Below, one piece after another: positions 25,045 through 37,807 of a stretch of DNA of 64,000 nt (position 1 is its first letter; each line of letters begins with the position of its first letter). This DNA is from Prostheceraeus crozeri (Eukaryota > Platyhelminthes > Polycladida > Euryleptidae). Made by a program: the position numbers and the translations under genes. The DNA lies in assembly GCA_907163375.1 (NCBI GenBank), contig CAJQUW010005533.1, positions 831,001-895,000 on the forward strand. Direction: 5' to 3'. The notes under the pieces are model-generated. The model did not search any database, had not been told where the DNA came from, and saw only the letters and a list, made by a program, of their open reading frames with translations.

Positions 25045-25641
25045 AGTGTGTGTATGTATGTATGTAATTCTTTATTTATCCTCGAAGCACAATAGAATTA
25101 CAATTCATTTGCATTTTTGTGAAACATTCGTGCTAATCAGTATAATAATAAATTATTGTCTAATTGATGGTCGAAAAGCTATTCAATTAAGACATGTCAT
25201 CTAAAAATATCAGATGTGATTATTCAAACGAAAACTAAGTTTTAGAAATTCTTCTTAGTAATCTCGGAATCTATTTATAACAAAATCATCATCAGACGTT
25301 ATGATTGATGCTTAACCATTATACGAATGAGGTTCGGAAGTTTTCAGTTGTGTAGTGGTAACGTGTGAATAGGTAGTCAGCCATCATGAGCTGACTATGC
25401 ATTGAACACAAGCATTACAAATGCGCACGCACTGTCTTGATGTGTTTGACGTAAAGCAATTACAACGAAGACTGTATTGATTTTTCGATGCGTGCACGTT
25501 CGTGGTTTGCAGCTGCTAATTGATTATCGACAGCTAGTTGGCGCCAGTCTGTTTATCAAGTGCGTAATTGAGGCAGCTCTGTTCTAATTCTTGCGGTTAC
25601 ATTGTTCGTTTACATTTTTGGATCTTCTTTATTTCTGGGAA

Positions 25642-27627
25642 ATGAGTGCTCATGGTAAGAGACCAGGAACTCATGAAGAGAACCGCCGCCGGGTTTGCAT
25701 CGTTTGCTTTGAGAAAGCCAAATATGATGTAACCAATGTCATCGTAGATAGAATTAAGAGATTCTTCATAGAAAATTACAATGCGGATGACTGCATACCA
25801 CCGAATGAGATTTGTTCAAAATGTCGAAATGATTTGTTAGAAATAGGCCAAGACAAGAATGATGTCAATACTCGTCCGGAAGTCCATGATTTCAGCAGTC
25901 TTGTTTCTTCCATCCGTCTTACGGCTACACGCCAAGATCCCTTTCCTGTCTGTCCTTGTCAGATGTGTGATGTCGCAAGATGTAAAGGTACTGTTGCTCC
26001 AAAACGAAAAGTAGGTCGTCCTCCATCATTAGATCAGAAGTCTTTCATGCCCGTTCGTCCAGGGCAAAAATATGTGCATCTTGTTATTCCACTATACATC
26101 GCGGACTCTCGCATTCTTGTAACATTTCGACTCTGCGGAGAACTTGACGGAGATAGTCAGTACCGAGGATATAGAAGCAAGGATTTGATAGCTGGTGAGT
26201 TGATTCGGGAAAAGTTGAGGGAGAGTAGCCAGCCTGAGCAAATTTCGTTCGCTACAAAGGGTTTAAATTCACTGACAATCTCAATGAGTGATAGCAAAGC
26301 TAGACAAGAGCCTAAATTTCATTGAGACCTTGAATCAGTTACAGATATTCTTGGGTGCATCTAATGTTTCAATGAAGACGATTATTTGTCCTTTTCTTCG
26401 GAAGTCAGCTGGGCGGAATTCTATCGATGGAAATTGCCACCAATACTTAACCAATCACGATAAAAGTCTTTCCAATTTCTTCTCATTGGGACAAGTTATT
26501 GTGGACGATGACTCAAAACTTCCTGTACTTCATTGCAATGATGTCATTCGCTTTGTTGATTATATACTTCAGATCCGTGAATTAGATTGCAACGACGTCC
26601 TTATGAAAATAGGAGCTGACGGTGAAGCTGGATTCTTCAAGGTGTGTATGTCCATGATTACTGATGACAATGCTTCTGGTTCTTCAACTAGATTCACTGA
26701 TTCGAGTGTCAAGCGTCTCTTTGTGTTAGCCATAGTTCCCAACTTCAAGGAGAGCTATCAGAATGTGAAGTCAGTTTTCGATTTGTTGGAAATAGAGAAC
26801 CTGCAAAGCAAATTCACCATGGCCATGGATCTTAAAATGATCAACATAGTGACCAGAATCCAGGCCCATGGAAGCACTCATCCGTGCGCATATTGCCAAG
26901 CTTCCAAGGACAACTTCAATGATGTTTGTAAGTGCAGATCTTCCGTTATACGCACGCTGGTGTCTGTTAGGAATAATTCACGAAAATTCCAAAATTCCAA
27001 GCATAAATCTTGGCCAAGGACTTTAACAACTGCACGAATCCTCCGTTGATCAGAGGGGATGACCATGAGATGATCATTTCTTTGTTGCCTCCACCGGAGC
27101 TTCATCGTCTGCTCCGTGTGACGAATAAGATGTACACAGAACTGGAAAAGAGGAATGAAGCAGTTGCCACAGAGTGGAGCAGGAGAGTGGGGCTGACGAG
27201 ACCGAAATTGCACTCAGGTGAATTTAATGGAAATATGTGTCGTCATTTATTGAAGAAGACTGATGTCCTCAGAGATATCATTTACCCAACTGACTCTTGG
27301 TTACTTCCATACGTTGAAGCTTTCTCTGACTTCAATTTAGTGGTTGAAGGTTAACAAAGGTTAACAAGGGTAAACAAATTCACAGATTCGTATTTCAGGC
27401 TTGGAATCAATGTGACCACGGCTATCCACATTGTGATGGTTCACATCAGACAGTTTTGCAACCTCACGAAATTGTCCTTGAGAAAATACGGAGAGCAACC
27501 CTCAGTAGCCGTGCATACCGACTTTGGCGCGTTGTGGACTCAATGCGGGAAGGTTTCAAGAGTATACCCAGCTTCTGACAGACACCTACTTGACACTACG
27601 GTCCGATACAATGGACGTCATATGTGA
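25642..27627 (+). pseudogene. Decayed RAG1/Chapaev-like transposase gene
   Basis: Starts at ATG 25642 (MSAHGKRPGTHEENRRRVCI). Parts in order: N-terminal Cys clusters CIVC, CSKC and CPCQMCDVARC; a basic GRPP hook; then, in a shifted frame (26288-27049), a candidate first catalytic Asp in KIGADGEAGFFKV, a LAIVPNFKESYQNV block and a CAYC zinc knuckle; then, back in the first frame (27010-27354), PPPELHRLLRVTNKMYTEL and SGEFNGNMCRHLLKK; then after one TAA (27352) the tail with YGEQPSVAVHTDFGALW, a candidate third acidic site. The Cys-cluster spacing and the NGN and CxxC blocks resemble RAG1, and the protein family is widespread in invertebrates. Two compensating frameshifts (about 26290 and 27030) and one stop beside a small GGTTAACAA duplication show it is inactive. 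RAG1/Chapaev kinship is my inference. Confidence 0.65.
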
Positions 27628-27884
27628 TTTGAATTGAACCACATTTATTTCAAGTTGTTGTTTCATGCAAATAAAAATAGTTTAATCAAAGGACTTCTCC
27701 CTACTGTATGTGGTCACAAGCTGAAGGAATTAGTTTTTAAATGGTACCGGTATATTGTCATAAATATGATTGACAATTAAAATAACTATCACTAGTTGCT
27801 AGATTTCCGAAGACAAAGACCTACATCCAACAGTTATCGGCACAAATTCCACAGAAATGCATACACTCCTACGAATGAATTGTA

Positions 27885-28447
27885 ACTGATGTTTCAACAT
27901 TTCTAAGAAAAGCATATTCCTGCATTATACGAATACTCAATTGTGATTGGTTGTTAGACGGTTATTAGTTTACAATCATGTTTACTGTCTGCATATAATC
28001 ATTGCAGATCAAAAACATCACTATTTATGTAAATCCATCCATAAATAACATAAATAAAGTCTAAACTTCGTAGGGTTTTGAGTAGGCGTAGCACATTTTA
28101 AATTCATAGAATGCTCGATTCTGATTGGCCGTCAGAATGACTATATCATCTGATATATCCGTAATGGATGCACTACAATATTCTAGAATGCCTAAAAATG
28201 CATAAATAATCACATTTATAGCTTAAAACTGCATTTAAAAGCTTTTTAAATATACTTTGCATGAATTATAGGAATCCTCGATTCCGATTGGTTGTCAGAT
28301 TATTCATGGCCCTACATCTCGAAAGGAGCCAATAGATGATTTACGCCACTATAATTTCTGAAATCAGCGTATCAAAAAGTACCAAAAGCTGCTTCATCCC
28401 AAGTCGTCAAATTTTTTGTCACTTGATCATGCTTCCTGCCACCCGTG
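27885..28447 (-). repeat. Right terminal inverted repeat
   Basis: Reverse complement of the left repeat, with the same three CCAATCAGAAT modules, all with the same internal spacing. Few substitutions between the two arms imply modest age. Confidence 0.8.
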
Positions 28448-28451
28448 GTAC

Positions 28452-30563
28452 TTTGTTGCAACAGCACTCTCAGTAATGAGTTTGCAGCAGCACTTGATAG
28501 AGAGCTGAAAAGCAGAGGTATTACAGCATTAAGCAGCGGCCTGCGCTTCGACTTAGTAACTAGAAATCCAAATCAACGTTCTTTTCCAAGCAATCATTCA
28601 ATAAGGTACATAGAAAACATTTTCTCTAGAGATAATCAAACTTAACAAGGAGATGAAAACCTTTTTCAACTGAACCTGACTTTTCTAATCAACAAAGCAG
28701 ATTTTCAATGTCTATCTTGCTCTCCTGTGAATATGTCATTATCATTTCGATTTCATTTATTGATTAAGTGATTCAATTTCAAGCTAGTGGAAATCGGCAG
28801 AGTGTACAATTGGATGAATAGTATAGATAGAGATATCAGATTGTAACGGTTAAACACCAACATTTTTAATGATTTTTTAACCTTCATATCCCAGTTTACT
28901 GTTAACTGATTTTCACAGGTGATCGCTAGTGAGCGATCAGCTGAATATTTCTAGTACGGCATACCTTCCAGACGTTGAGTATATTCATGCGGTAATTATA
29001 CACAATGTAACAAGTTAATGCTGCTTCACCTGTTTGACTTCTTATTTGTAGCTAGATGATTGCTTTTCACAATTCATCGAGTTTTGACTTTATATTTGTC
29101 ATATCAGAAAGTAGACTTTTCACTACTAACCAATGACTTTTGTCTTTCAGTTTTACGACCCATGTGCAGATTGGTGATATATTGAAGACTCGTTATGTCA
29201 ATTTTAGCTTATTTCCTGAATGACAATGGTATTATCTAAAGTTGATACTTTTTTGTTGATAGATTTCATTAAAATAAGTTCCTACAGTATCTCATTTTGT
29301 GAATGCAAATCTGCAAGTAACACATTTTCAGTTGTAGACTTTTTCCTGACGATTAGTATTGATCACAGTCTAAAGAGCCCATGGGAAATCACAATAGTGA
29401 ACTTTTGTTTTCCACAGTTCAATTGTTTTGTATGCATGTACTTGCAGCAGTATGCTCCACTACAGATAGTAAGTCTGAATATTTTTAACAATAGATGTAA
29501 AATTAATCTAGTAATTTTGCGCATGTTGGAGCACAAACTTTACAGGTATATTTTTTGGGTCATGTGCATGATACCCGGAGAAACATTCTCGATTCTTCAT
29601 TGAAAGTATGAATGCATGACTTAACATAGGAAACGTTGACAACCAGAAATCATTTACTTTTTTATTGTTTCGCTTTCTACTAATTATGAAGTATTTTCGT
29701 TTTTCGGCCCTTCATTTTTTGGCAATTTACAGAACGAAATGAAATCGAAAATATTACTATCTTTTTATGATCCTAACAGATATTTCGAAATATTTAAACA
29801 AATTCTTTAAAAATATGCTTATTCATATTTCAGTCTTCAATATATCAACCAAAGATCTGCTGAACGCTGATGTGCATCAATAATTTTGATAAGATGACAT
29901 TAAGCTTCTGTTTAGATATAAAAGTGCATCAATAAATATTTTTCGAATCATTCATTGTTTTTCCTGTCACTGTGTAAAGCAAACAGTGGGTTATAGGTTG
30001 ACCTGAAATTATTCATATTCTAAAAGATACAGAATATACATATAGAATTATTCTTTATTCTAAGTTTTCCTGTAGACTTCAGTTATTCGCACTCATTGAG
30101 TAATATTTGACATTGATTTTAATTTTACAGTAATTACAGATGGAAATCCCATAGGGTCTAGGCATCATTAAATAAATTTCCAAAAATGTAATTGCTTATT
30201 AACAAGGTCTACTTAACTCTTCAAACAGCAGGTCAAAATGTGCAATGATCGTGTCTGCAGTCTGCACCAAGAGCCATTGAGGAGATATAATGAAATTGTT
30301 ATTGCAATCAGATTTGCCTCAACGATCACTTGAGATCGTTCATTTCGGTAACCACTTCCCATGATAGCTCTCGGTGCAGATGCGAGGCGATGACCTACGA
30401 ATATATCGGTCAGGAAATTAGACAGAGTATATTTTCAAATTTACAGGAATCATTTAAACAAGTAAGGATCATGTCAATAATCAAAATATGCAGTGCCTGA
30501 CAGCAAGTTTGTCAATATCCCCATAATGCAATGTGAATGAAAACTTCTAATCGGTGCCAATAC
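28452..30563. other. Intergenic, no supported gene
   Basis: AT-rich. An open frame at 29220-29603 (127 codons) has no family resemblance and reads like translated non-coding sequence. No SINE or inverted repeat found. Confidence 0.35.
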
Positions 30564-31275
30564 TCATTTATATTGCACATGAACACTGGTGAGTAAGTGG
30601 AACATTGATAATGCTGAAGCAAACAGTAACATAGATATCTTGCCAATAATACTTTGTATGATGTCCTTCGACTGACGAAGAGATCTCACAGGTCTTGGCA
30701 TTGAGATAATCAAAGACTGGCATACCGCCACCAGCTCATCATCACGATGCCAGATTTTAAGGAAGTGTGATATGATCTCACGTTTCTCCTTGCTTACTCG
30801 TTTCTTGACCACGGTCCAGATGTTTTCAATAGGATCAACATCCGGGCTACATGGGGCCAATCCATGTCGACATTGATGCCCAAACTTCGGAACTCTTCTT
30901 TTGATTTTCGGCTGACATGACAGAGAGCATTATCCTGTTGGAATGTCCCTGTGCCATCAGGATACCAGTATTTCATTTGCTGGACAAGTCGTCCATTGAT
31001 TATCTTGTTGAAGTAAGTGTCAGAATCCATCGAACCATCGACCACATGACTTCGTCATAAACCAATTAAGCTGAGAAGTATGCCCAAATCATAGCCTTAG
31101 TAGAGTGTTTCACTGTCAATTGGAAGTGTTCGTTGGTCATAGGGTGGCGTTCCACACACCTCACGAATTGGGGAGAACTATCTGTAATCACAGTCTCATC
31201 AATAAAGATTGTATTATTCCACTGATCCTTATCCGTGTGACTGTGGTCAAGGGCCCATTGGTATCGTCGAGACAC
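30564..31275 (-). pseudogene. Tc1/mariner transposase remnant
   Basis: Three frame-separated pieces on the minus strand: 31275-31066 (QWALDHSHTDKDQWNNTIFIDETVI, first catalytic Asp in FIDET); 31045-30794 (GTFQQDNALCHVSRKSKEEF, second Asp in QQDNA); 30860-30564 (MAPCSPDVDPIENIWTVVKK, third acidic site in the DPIENIW block). The order and all three signature blocks match the DDE nuclease of Tc1/mariner elements. Frameshifts and stops between the pieces make it non-functional. No HTH region or terminal repeat was identified beside it. Confidence 0.8.
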
Positions 31276-33114
31276 GTGTGAATTGCTAAGTTATGGCTTG
31301 ACTTACACGCTGAAGTTGTTCGCAAGATATCCATATGTTCTAATTTCGAATTCTTTCAGAAACTTTCAATCAACAGCAACATTAAATTTGTACACTCAGT
31401 TATCTTTTGACACAAAGTGCAACATTTATGCTCCACAATACACCAAATCAAGTCATTTTGAATTTACAACTCTCCACTAAAGTTCATGAATGCCATGTTT
31501 ATGTCACAATTTTAATCACGTGAATGCTTCTATGCATTTCTAATCAATTTCTATGCAGCGCTTTTAAGCAGGCAATGATATCTGGGTGTCAGTTTAATGG
31601 CAATGAATTACAATTTTTTTCAAAATTTTTATGTTTTTCGCTCATGTGTTTACACTACTTATAAATTATAATAAACTACTTATAAGAGTAGATAATGAGC
31701 ATCATTGTACTTAAAAACAATATTTGCAACATACTTACATAATTCATAGCTTCTAGAAGGTTTATCAAAAGAAGGAATGAGAAAGACATCAGAAAATTTG
31801 GAAAAAGTCAAAACTTGCAAACTTGCTGTCGGGCACTGTAGTATTGCACAAAATAGTCATATGTGGCACAGAAGACTTGCGACGTCGTGAAGACTTGCAA
31901 TGCGGTTGTGACAAACGTCCAGTGGAAAGACGCTGTGGATTGAAAGAATTCAAAATATAATTACAATCCAAAGCTGATTGATACAATGTTGTAGTTTGTT
32001 TGCGTTGAATTTCAAAAAGTGAGGCAGACACAATTAAGTTTACAGCAATGGTGGGCAACGCGTGGCCCGCCACCGCTTCTCATATCCGAGTTTGTCCGAG
32101 GACATAATTTGAATTGTTGATTTGAAAATGGCCCACTCCGACTTTCACTTTTAAAAGACACTTCTATGCTTGAGGTTGATATTCTTTAGGATTTGCGAAA
32201 GTGATGACTTAACCATAATGACTTATTGAGCAATGATAGCACAAAGAATTTCGTTTGAATGCTCAAACTCGCAATGAATATCTCAATATGAAGGATAGGT
32301 GACATAGTGTCGAAGTCGCATAGTGTTCCATACCTTGTTGAACATATTTCACCACGTAATAAACAGAGTTGCAATTATCCTATAAATACATAATGTAGGC
32401 TACGCATGAAGGAGTGCAACGGCATGAAGATATGTGATATTTATGAGCGAGCTTTTCTTTCAAGCATTCATTCTGGATATTACATTATCTGGATTTATGT
32501 ATATAGAACCAAATTTGTACTACGAGTAGGTTGGCATTATCGCACGAGTATCGTTAGGGGAGCATATGCGTGGTTTTCGAAAGCCGTTTATGTTTGGGTG
32601 AAGCAGGCCTATGTACACTTGGGAGAAGTGTAGTTTAACCAGTTTTTATTTATTTTATTTTATGTAGGCATGTAAGAGAATAGATATAGGCTATTATACT
32701 ACAGTCCGTCGTTTAGATTATAGAACGTAGTTGCAGACCAATATTTTTCGATGAAATGAGGTGATATTATTTTATTACCAATGAGGTCACATGACCATTT
32801 AATTTCACAAAAAGGTCTCCGCGATTAGCTTGGTCTATTCACATTCCATTACTCATACAGATTTTAGAATGTAAAACATTGTTCCTTAAAAGACAACAGC
32901 CATGTATACAATGATCTGCATACATCATTTATTTACAAATACGTCATGTACAACCACTATGTATAGTATAGCAGTCCTTAAAGTTACGCTCAAAAGTGCT
33001 TATAAAAGGAATTTCCAACAATCCTATTTCTGCCTTTTATAGTTGGTGGCCACTAATTGTTGCCCTCCATCCCAACTTGGTTGCTCACCACTGGTTTACA
33101 GATTAAATAAATAA
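31276..33114. other. Intergenic, no supported gene
   Basis: A few unassigned open frames of 60-95 codons with no recognisable motifs. Nothing else seen. Confidence 0.35.
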
Positions 33115-33990
33115 TTTTGTGACAGTGTCTTTCGAAATTAGTTGTTCACATACAGCTTGCAGGCAAACACTATTGAAAGAGTTTTGCATATCAACCTTGC
33201 AAATGACGAAATCTTGATTCATCAAATGTTGTGACACGACGTTGCGCAATCTGCGGGCAATTTTTTGCATCCAATGTCGGGCAAGTAACTCCAAATTAAA
33301 GTGTTTAAAAGAAATTCATCATCTTATCCAGACTTTGATGGCAGGCACATTTGCTGGCTAATTGCCAAATGATTTCACCAGCAGCCATGACGCATGTCCA
33401 TTTCATTATTCTGTAGTGCGGAAAGATTGGTGCCTGCAACTGTGGGAGTCAGGGTCAAGGGAGCCTTCGCAGCCAAAAGAATGTTGATAACATGTCGCAG
33501 AGAATAATTGTTGGTGTCTGAAGAGTTTCAATTGATGCATCAATTTGGTGTTGTATTCTTAGTTCTGAAGGCCCACAATCTTCTTGGGAGATGTGCATAA
33601 TATCTTGATCATATCAAAGTCTGCATTCAACTGTAATGGAGGTTCATTAGTCTAGGTACATCTGATAATGGATGCTTTTCACCAAGCAAAGTCCAAGTAG
33701 CCGAAGTATTGGGTGCCACTCCTTTTGACGTTAAAACTTGACTAGCTTTCCCATAGAGTCCTTCTTTTGCAAAATTGACTTCTGCCGAGCTGCGTCGACG
33801 TGTCGCTGCTCATTTGGATTAGATGAATTCACTTTGGAAGATGATGGCTCACTTGCTGTTGAATGAGCATCAGACCAAAGCTTATAGTATTCTCGGTTCT
33901 ACCATCGTTTACAAAAATGATTAACAAATGGTGGTTTATGGCGTTTTCCGGAACGTTTAACCTAGGACAAAGCACATTTTGGAGTTTTGT
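33115..33990 (-). pseudogene. Reverse-transcriptase remnant, heavily decayed
   Basis: On the minus strand, in order: a YGKASQVLTSKGVAPNTSAT string near 33760-33700, then LGEKHPLSDVP; an AAKAPLTLTPTVAGTNLSAL string near 33475-33415; then in 33294-33115 LARHWMQKIARRLRN and DFVICKVDMQNSFNSV. The last is a reverse-transcriptase block with Asp followed by an AFNS-like string. The order matches a widespread class of RT-bearing retroelement proteins. Many stops and frameshifts separate these islands. Confidence 0.5.
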
Positions 33991-36900
33991 CTAAGCTTCC
34001 ACTGAATTGCTGCAGTAAACCTCTTTCAGAGCATCCGATGGAATCCTTGCAAGAGTGTCTAGCGGAACGTGGTACAAACTTGAGGATTGAAGCCAGCGGG
34101 ATTCATCAAATAATTTCCCTCTCTATATCCCAGAGAATCGCATAGCCATCCTCTATATCCATTACGTAGAAAGACCTCCTCTTATTTTTTGTTATTTGGT
34201 AGGCCCTATCTATTAGTGTGATTTCTATATTGCATCTAGCTATCAAAGTTCATCCATATATTTTCGTATAATTATTGTACCACATGTAGGATTTGAATTT
34301 AGAATCAAGTTAGCATGTAATGTGATTTCATTAGTTTGCCCTAAGATGAATGTTGTGGAGATCCCAAGCGATGTGAACTACGTAACACAATCTTCTGGGA
34401 CGCAGATTGCAGTATTTGGTAAGATTAGAATGTTCTATATTTTCTCTTATTAAGTTAAAAATGCTGAATCTGATGCCGTAATTTTTGACATGGAATGTCT
34501 TCAGGTCATGTTCTATGATGTGCATGTGCTATGTACATGTTTCTGATCGACACTGTATGCGAGAATGTGTCTAAATGTAGATTAGATCGCTCAAAGTGCT
34601 TGTGTTTGCCGACATTAGGAGGCTTGCCAAATCTGATTGTGTTTGGCTTCATAGACAGGGGTGCATGGACATTATTTATGAACAGCATATAAAGTTCATA
34701 TAAATTTGCATAAATTAAATTATAAACATTTCATGCACATAATTAGATTTTTAAGCTCGTCGGTTTATTGAAAGTGTAATCAAATGCAAAATGATGTCTT
34801 CCAAGACAGAGAGAGAGAGAGTAGAAAGATGAATTAAATGCTATTATTGAATATCAATTAACTATAGTAGGCCTACCATCGCTTGTGGTTTTCTATGACT
34901 TCCTTCTAAATGGTCCGATACCATGATGCCGTCAGATTCGAAGAATTTAGATCGCTGTGTGCAAGTTTTCTCCCATATTGTGCCTTTTCGATTAGCAATA
35001 CAATATGCCCTATGCTACATCACTTTAGGCAAGTTTCCGATTTTTTCAAAATTTTCTTTGAAAAAAGCAATCGCTCCCTTTTGACTATACGCTATATTGA
35101 AAATGAAAGTAAAGTAAAATATGTGCCTTATTTTGCTTTATCTAGCTATTGAATTAAGCGCATAAGAATTTATCGTCTATTTTCAATGCATTTTTGAAAA
35201 ATACTGAAACTTAGATGAGCCTCCCGTATCGACGCTCAGCGAGATACTTTGGCACCGCTGCGGTATGCTCTATACATTTTGCCGCGTGCTTTATTTCAAT
35301 ATATCGGTTGAAGAATAACCCATACTTTTGATCACTTCACTGATACCAACCGATGGATAAAATCAAGTCAAATAAATTATCTTATTTTCTCGGGCTTTCA
35401 ATCGAATGTCAGTCGATCTAACCAGCACAGACTGACAGAGGAATCAGAAACAGGAGTCATGTAGAATTGAAATGGAACAGAAATAATATAGAACCAGACT
35501 TCGATGAGCATTTGGGCCTACCCAGATACGACATGTTCCGGGAAGCGTTCAAACCTTGAGAAAACCAGCATGCGATGTGTCATCGTCTAGCAGCGCTAAT
35601 GATCAAGCCGACTTGAGTAGTGGGGGCAAAGTCGCGAATGAGAAGAATCAGCTGCGATAATACCATTAAAAGCAATAATAATAATATGCGTTTTTGTTTC
35701 CAGAAATTAAAGATCGTAGCGTACAATCGTAGTGTACTTTATCGTCAGAGCTGTTTATCGTCAGACTCAGGGCGGCCTACAAATGCATGGTCATGCCTGG
35801 ACCCGCTCCAGCCTTGGTCAGACCCAGCTCGGCTACAATTCTGTATAAGTTTTACCTGTCAAGGAATTGGTCTGTGGATTAGCTGAACTATATAGGCCTT
35901 ATTCTCTGTGGTAAATACGTGTTTGTGAATTCCCATGCGGGTAGGCCTGCCGGACGAGGCTGGGCCTGTAATTGGGAAACTCACACGAACCTGGGCCAAG
36001 AATATTGGTGCATGTGGACTTAAGATTTCATCTTTATCTTTTTTTTAAATTATGATTGTTTTCCAATTTATCAAATGGCGGCGAGCGACATCACAAATCA
36101 ATCCCTGCATGTATATGCGTGTCCCTCTTTGGTGCGTATCGCAGGAATCAGGGTGTCATCGAAGACATCCACTTGAAGGAATTTGTGGCCGCATAGCTCA
36201 TGATGAAGGGATATTGGGTATTTATTAACGCGCTTGTTTGCTTAAGATTCTTCTTCGCAGTGGTAGACCACATTCCGCGTAACTCACTTTGCCTCGAGGA
36301 AGTGACTGCTAATTGCTGTCTTTTTTTATCGAACTGTGATATGAAAGTGGCAGAAGTGGAGAAATGTGCGAATACAATCAGATTGATATTATAATGAGTC
36401 AGAAATTCCCATCAGCTTGTGTGTGACAAGCTAGATGCTAAAACTACTTGTTAGGGCCTAGTGCTTGCCTAGCATTACAAATTTCCATATTTGTGAAATT
36501 AATGAGGAAGAGCGCGAATTCTGGCAAATCGGATCCATGCTGAAGTTTAGAGACTGCAACTAAATTTGTCTGTTTATTCTTGTTGAGTGCAATGTTTTCA
36601 ACTTTTTGAGCGTTTCAGTCAAATACGGTTCGATTACAGCAATTTCTTCACATTATATTATTTGGAACTGCTTGCCAACGAACTCAACTTTAATTTCATA
36701 AAAGATGAATTGAATTACTGGCATGTGTAAAATTTCAGATTTTTGTCCATCGCAGCTTCAAAAGCCGCATTTAAAGGAATTTATCATTAAGATAATTAAG
36801 CCATAATGCATGGATTGCTACAATTTTATAGGTTTTGATTTGCGGTTGTCATCAATGGCATCAATAATCATCACACATAGTTTGATTTTTTATACATCCA

Positions 36901-37799
36901 TCATTGATGACCTACATATAGTTGATGACTTTATCATAGCGGGCTTGGGCCGGACCTGTTCCTGAGATTTCAAAATCGTCACGGGCCTGGCCGGACTTGG
37001 ACCTCAACAGCAGGCTCGGCTCCAACTCTGGGGGAGGCCTACTTTTAAGCTACAAGATTAAGATTTCTGTGTATCAGAATGTTACTCATATGATGCTAAT
37101 AAGTAGAGTGGAACTTTATTTATATATCAAAGAAGTGTAATTCAAAAATTCGGACAACAGAATTGCGGCTTACTCATCGAGTTAACCGATTACATGCCGA
37201 TTACGCCATAGAGCCCATTGTTCCCATACATGAATATTATTATCACAGCATACCTCAGAATAACAAAAAGATTTCTAATGAGTATGAACTATTATTTTAT
37301 TGTTGATGACCATGGAATTCGAATGTTGAATTAAAGTTTTATCATAAATCCAGATTGAGAGGGTTAAAATATCAACTTTTCGTACCATTCGTATAGTCTC
37401 CCCTTATCATACTCTGACAATATGCTATGTTTCTCATCTATCGACTTTTGAAATTATCATAGCAGGTTACCTCTATTACTTAGAGAGGCACTTTAATAGT
37501 TATTTATGAACGGTAATGAATTGTTTGATGTGCCCCTATGAGAACAGTGGCAATAATTGATAGTGATAGTCCTGTAGGCAGGAGATTTGAAAATAAACAT
37601 GCGATTTTGATTTCATTCCAGCTTTTAATGCGCGTAACCATATTATTCAAGCATGTATGTGAAACTCTATTTCTATGGACCCGAAATTTTACGCTGCTTT
37701 GAATTGATGTTTGAAATAAAACCAGCAACAGTTTCTGTAGCAAAATCAAACAAGTCCTTTTAAGACTGACAGGTCACTTCAACGTGAGTTCTCCTAAAT
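33991..37799. other. Intergenic; possible hAT remnants, GA microsatellite
   Basis: 34490-34690 is a dispersed repeat also found inside 45186-45431 (shared block GACATTAGGAGGCTTGCCAA). A (GA)n tract lies at about 34808-34821. GC-rich blocks at 35780-35960 and 36940-37040 repeat variants of GGGCCTG/CCGGAC and may be diverged hAT elements. No gene supported. Confidence 0.4.
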
Positions 37800-37807
37800 T
37801 CCACAGC

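Larger units (their letters stand above)
24482..28447. mobile_element. DNA transposon with 563-bp terminal inverted repeats, TSD GTAC
   Basis: 24482-25044 is the inverted copy of 27885-28447 with few mismatches by eye. The ends read CACGGGTGGCAGG, and both flanks carry GTAC (24478-24481, 28448-28451); because GTAC is palindromic, a TA duplication is also possible. The interior holds one decayed gene (25642-27627). A CAC start is shared by RAG/Transib, CACTA and Chapaev ends, and a 4-bp duplication is reported for Chapaev. The family assignment is inference; the boundaries are read directly. Confidence 0.85.

Noticed and set aside
29220-29603. 127-codon plus-strand open frame
   Set aside because: Reads like translated AT-rich non-coding DNA; no domain or context.
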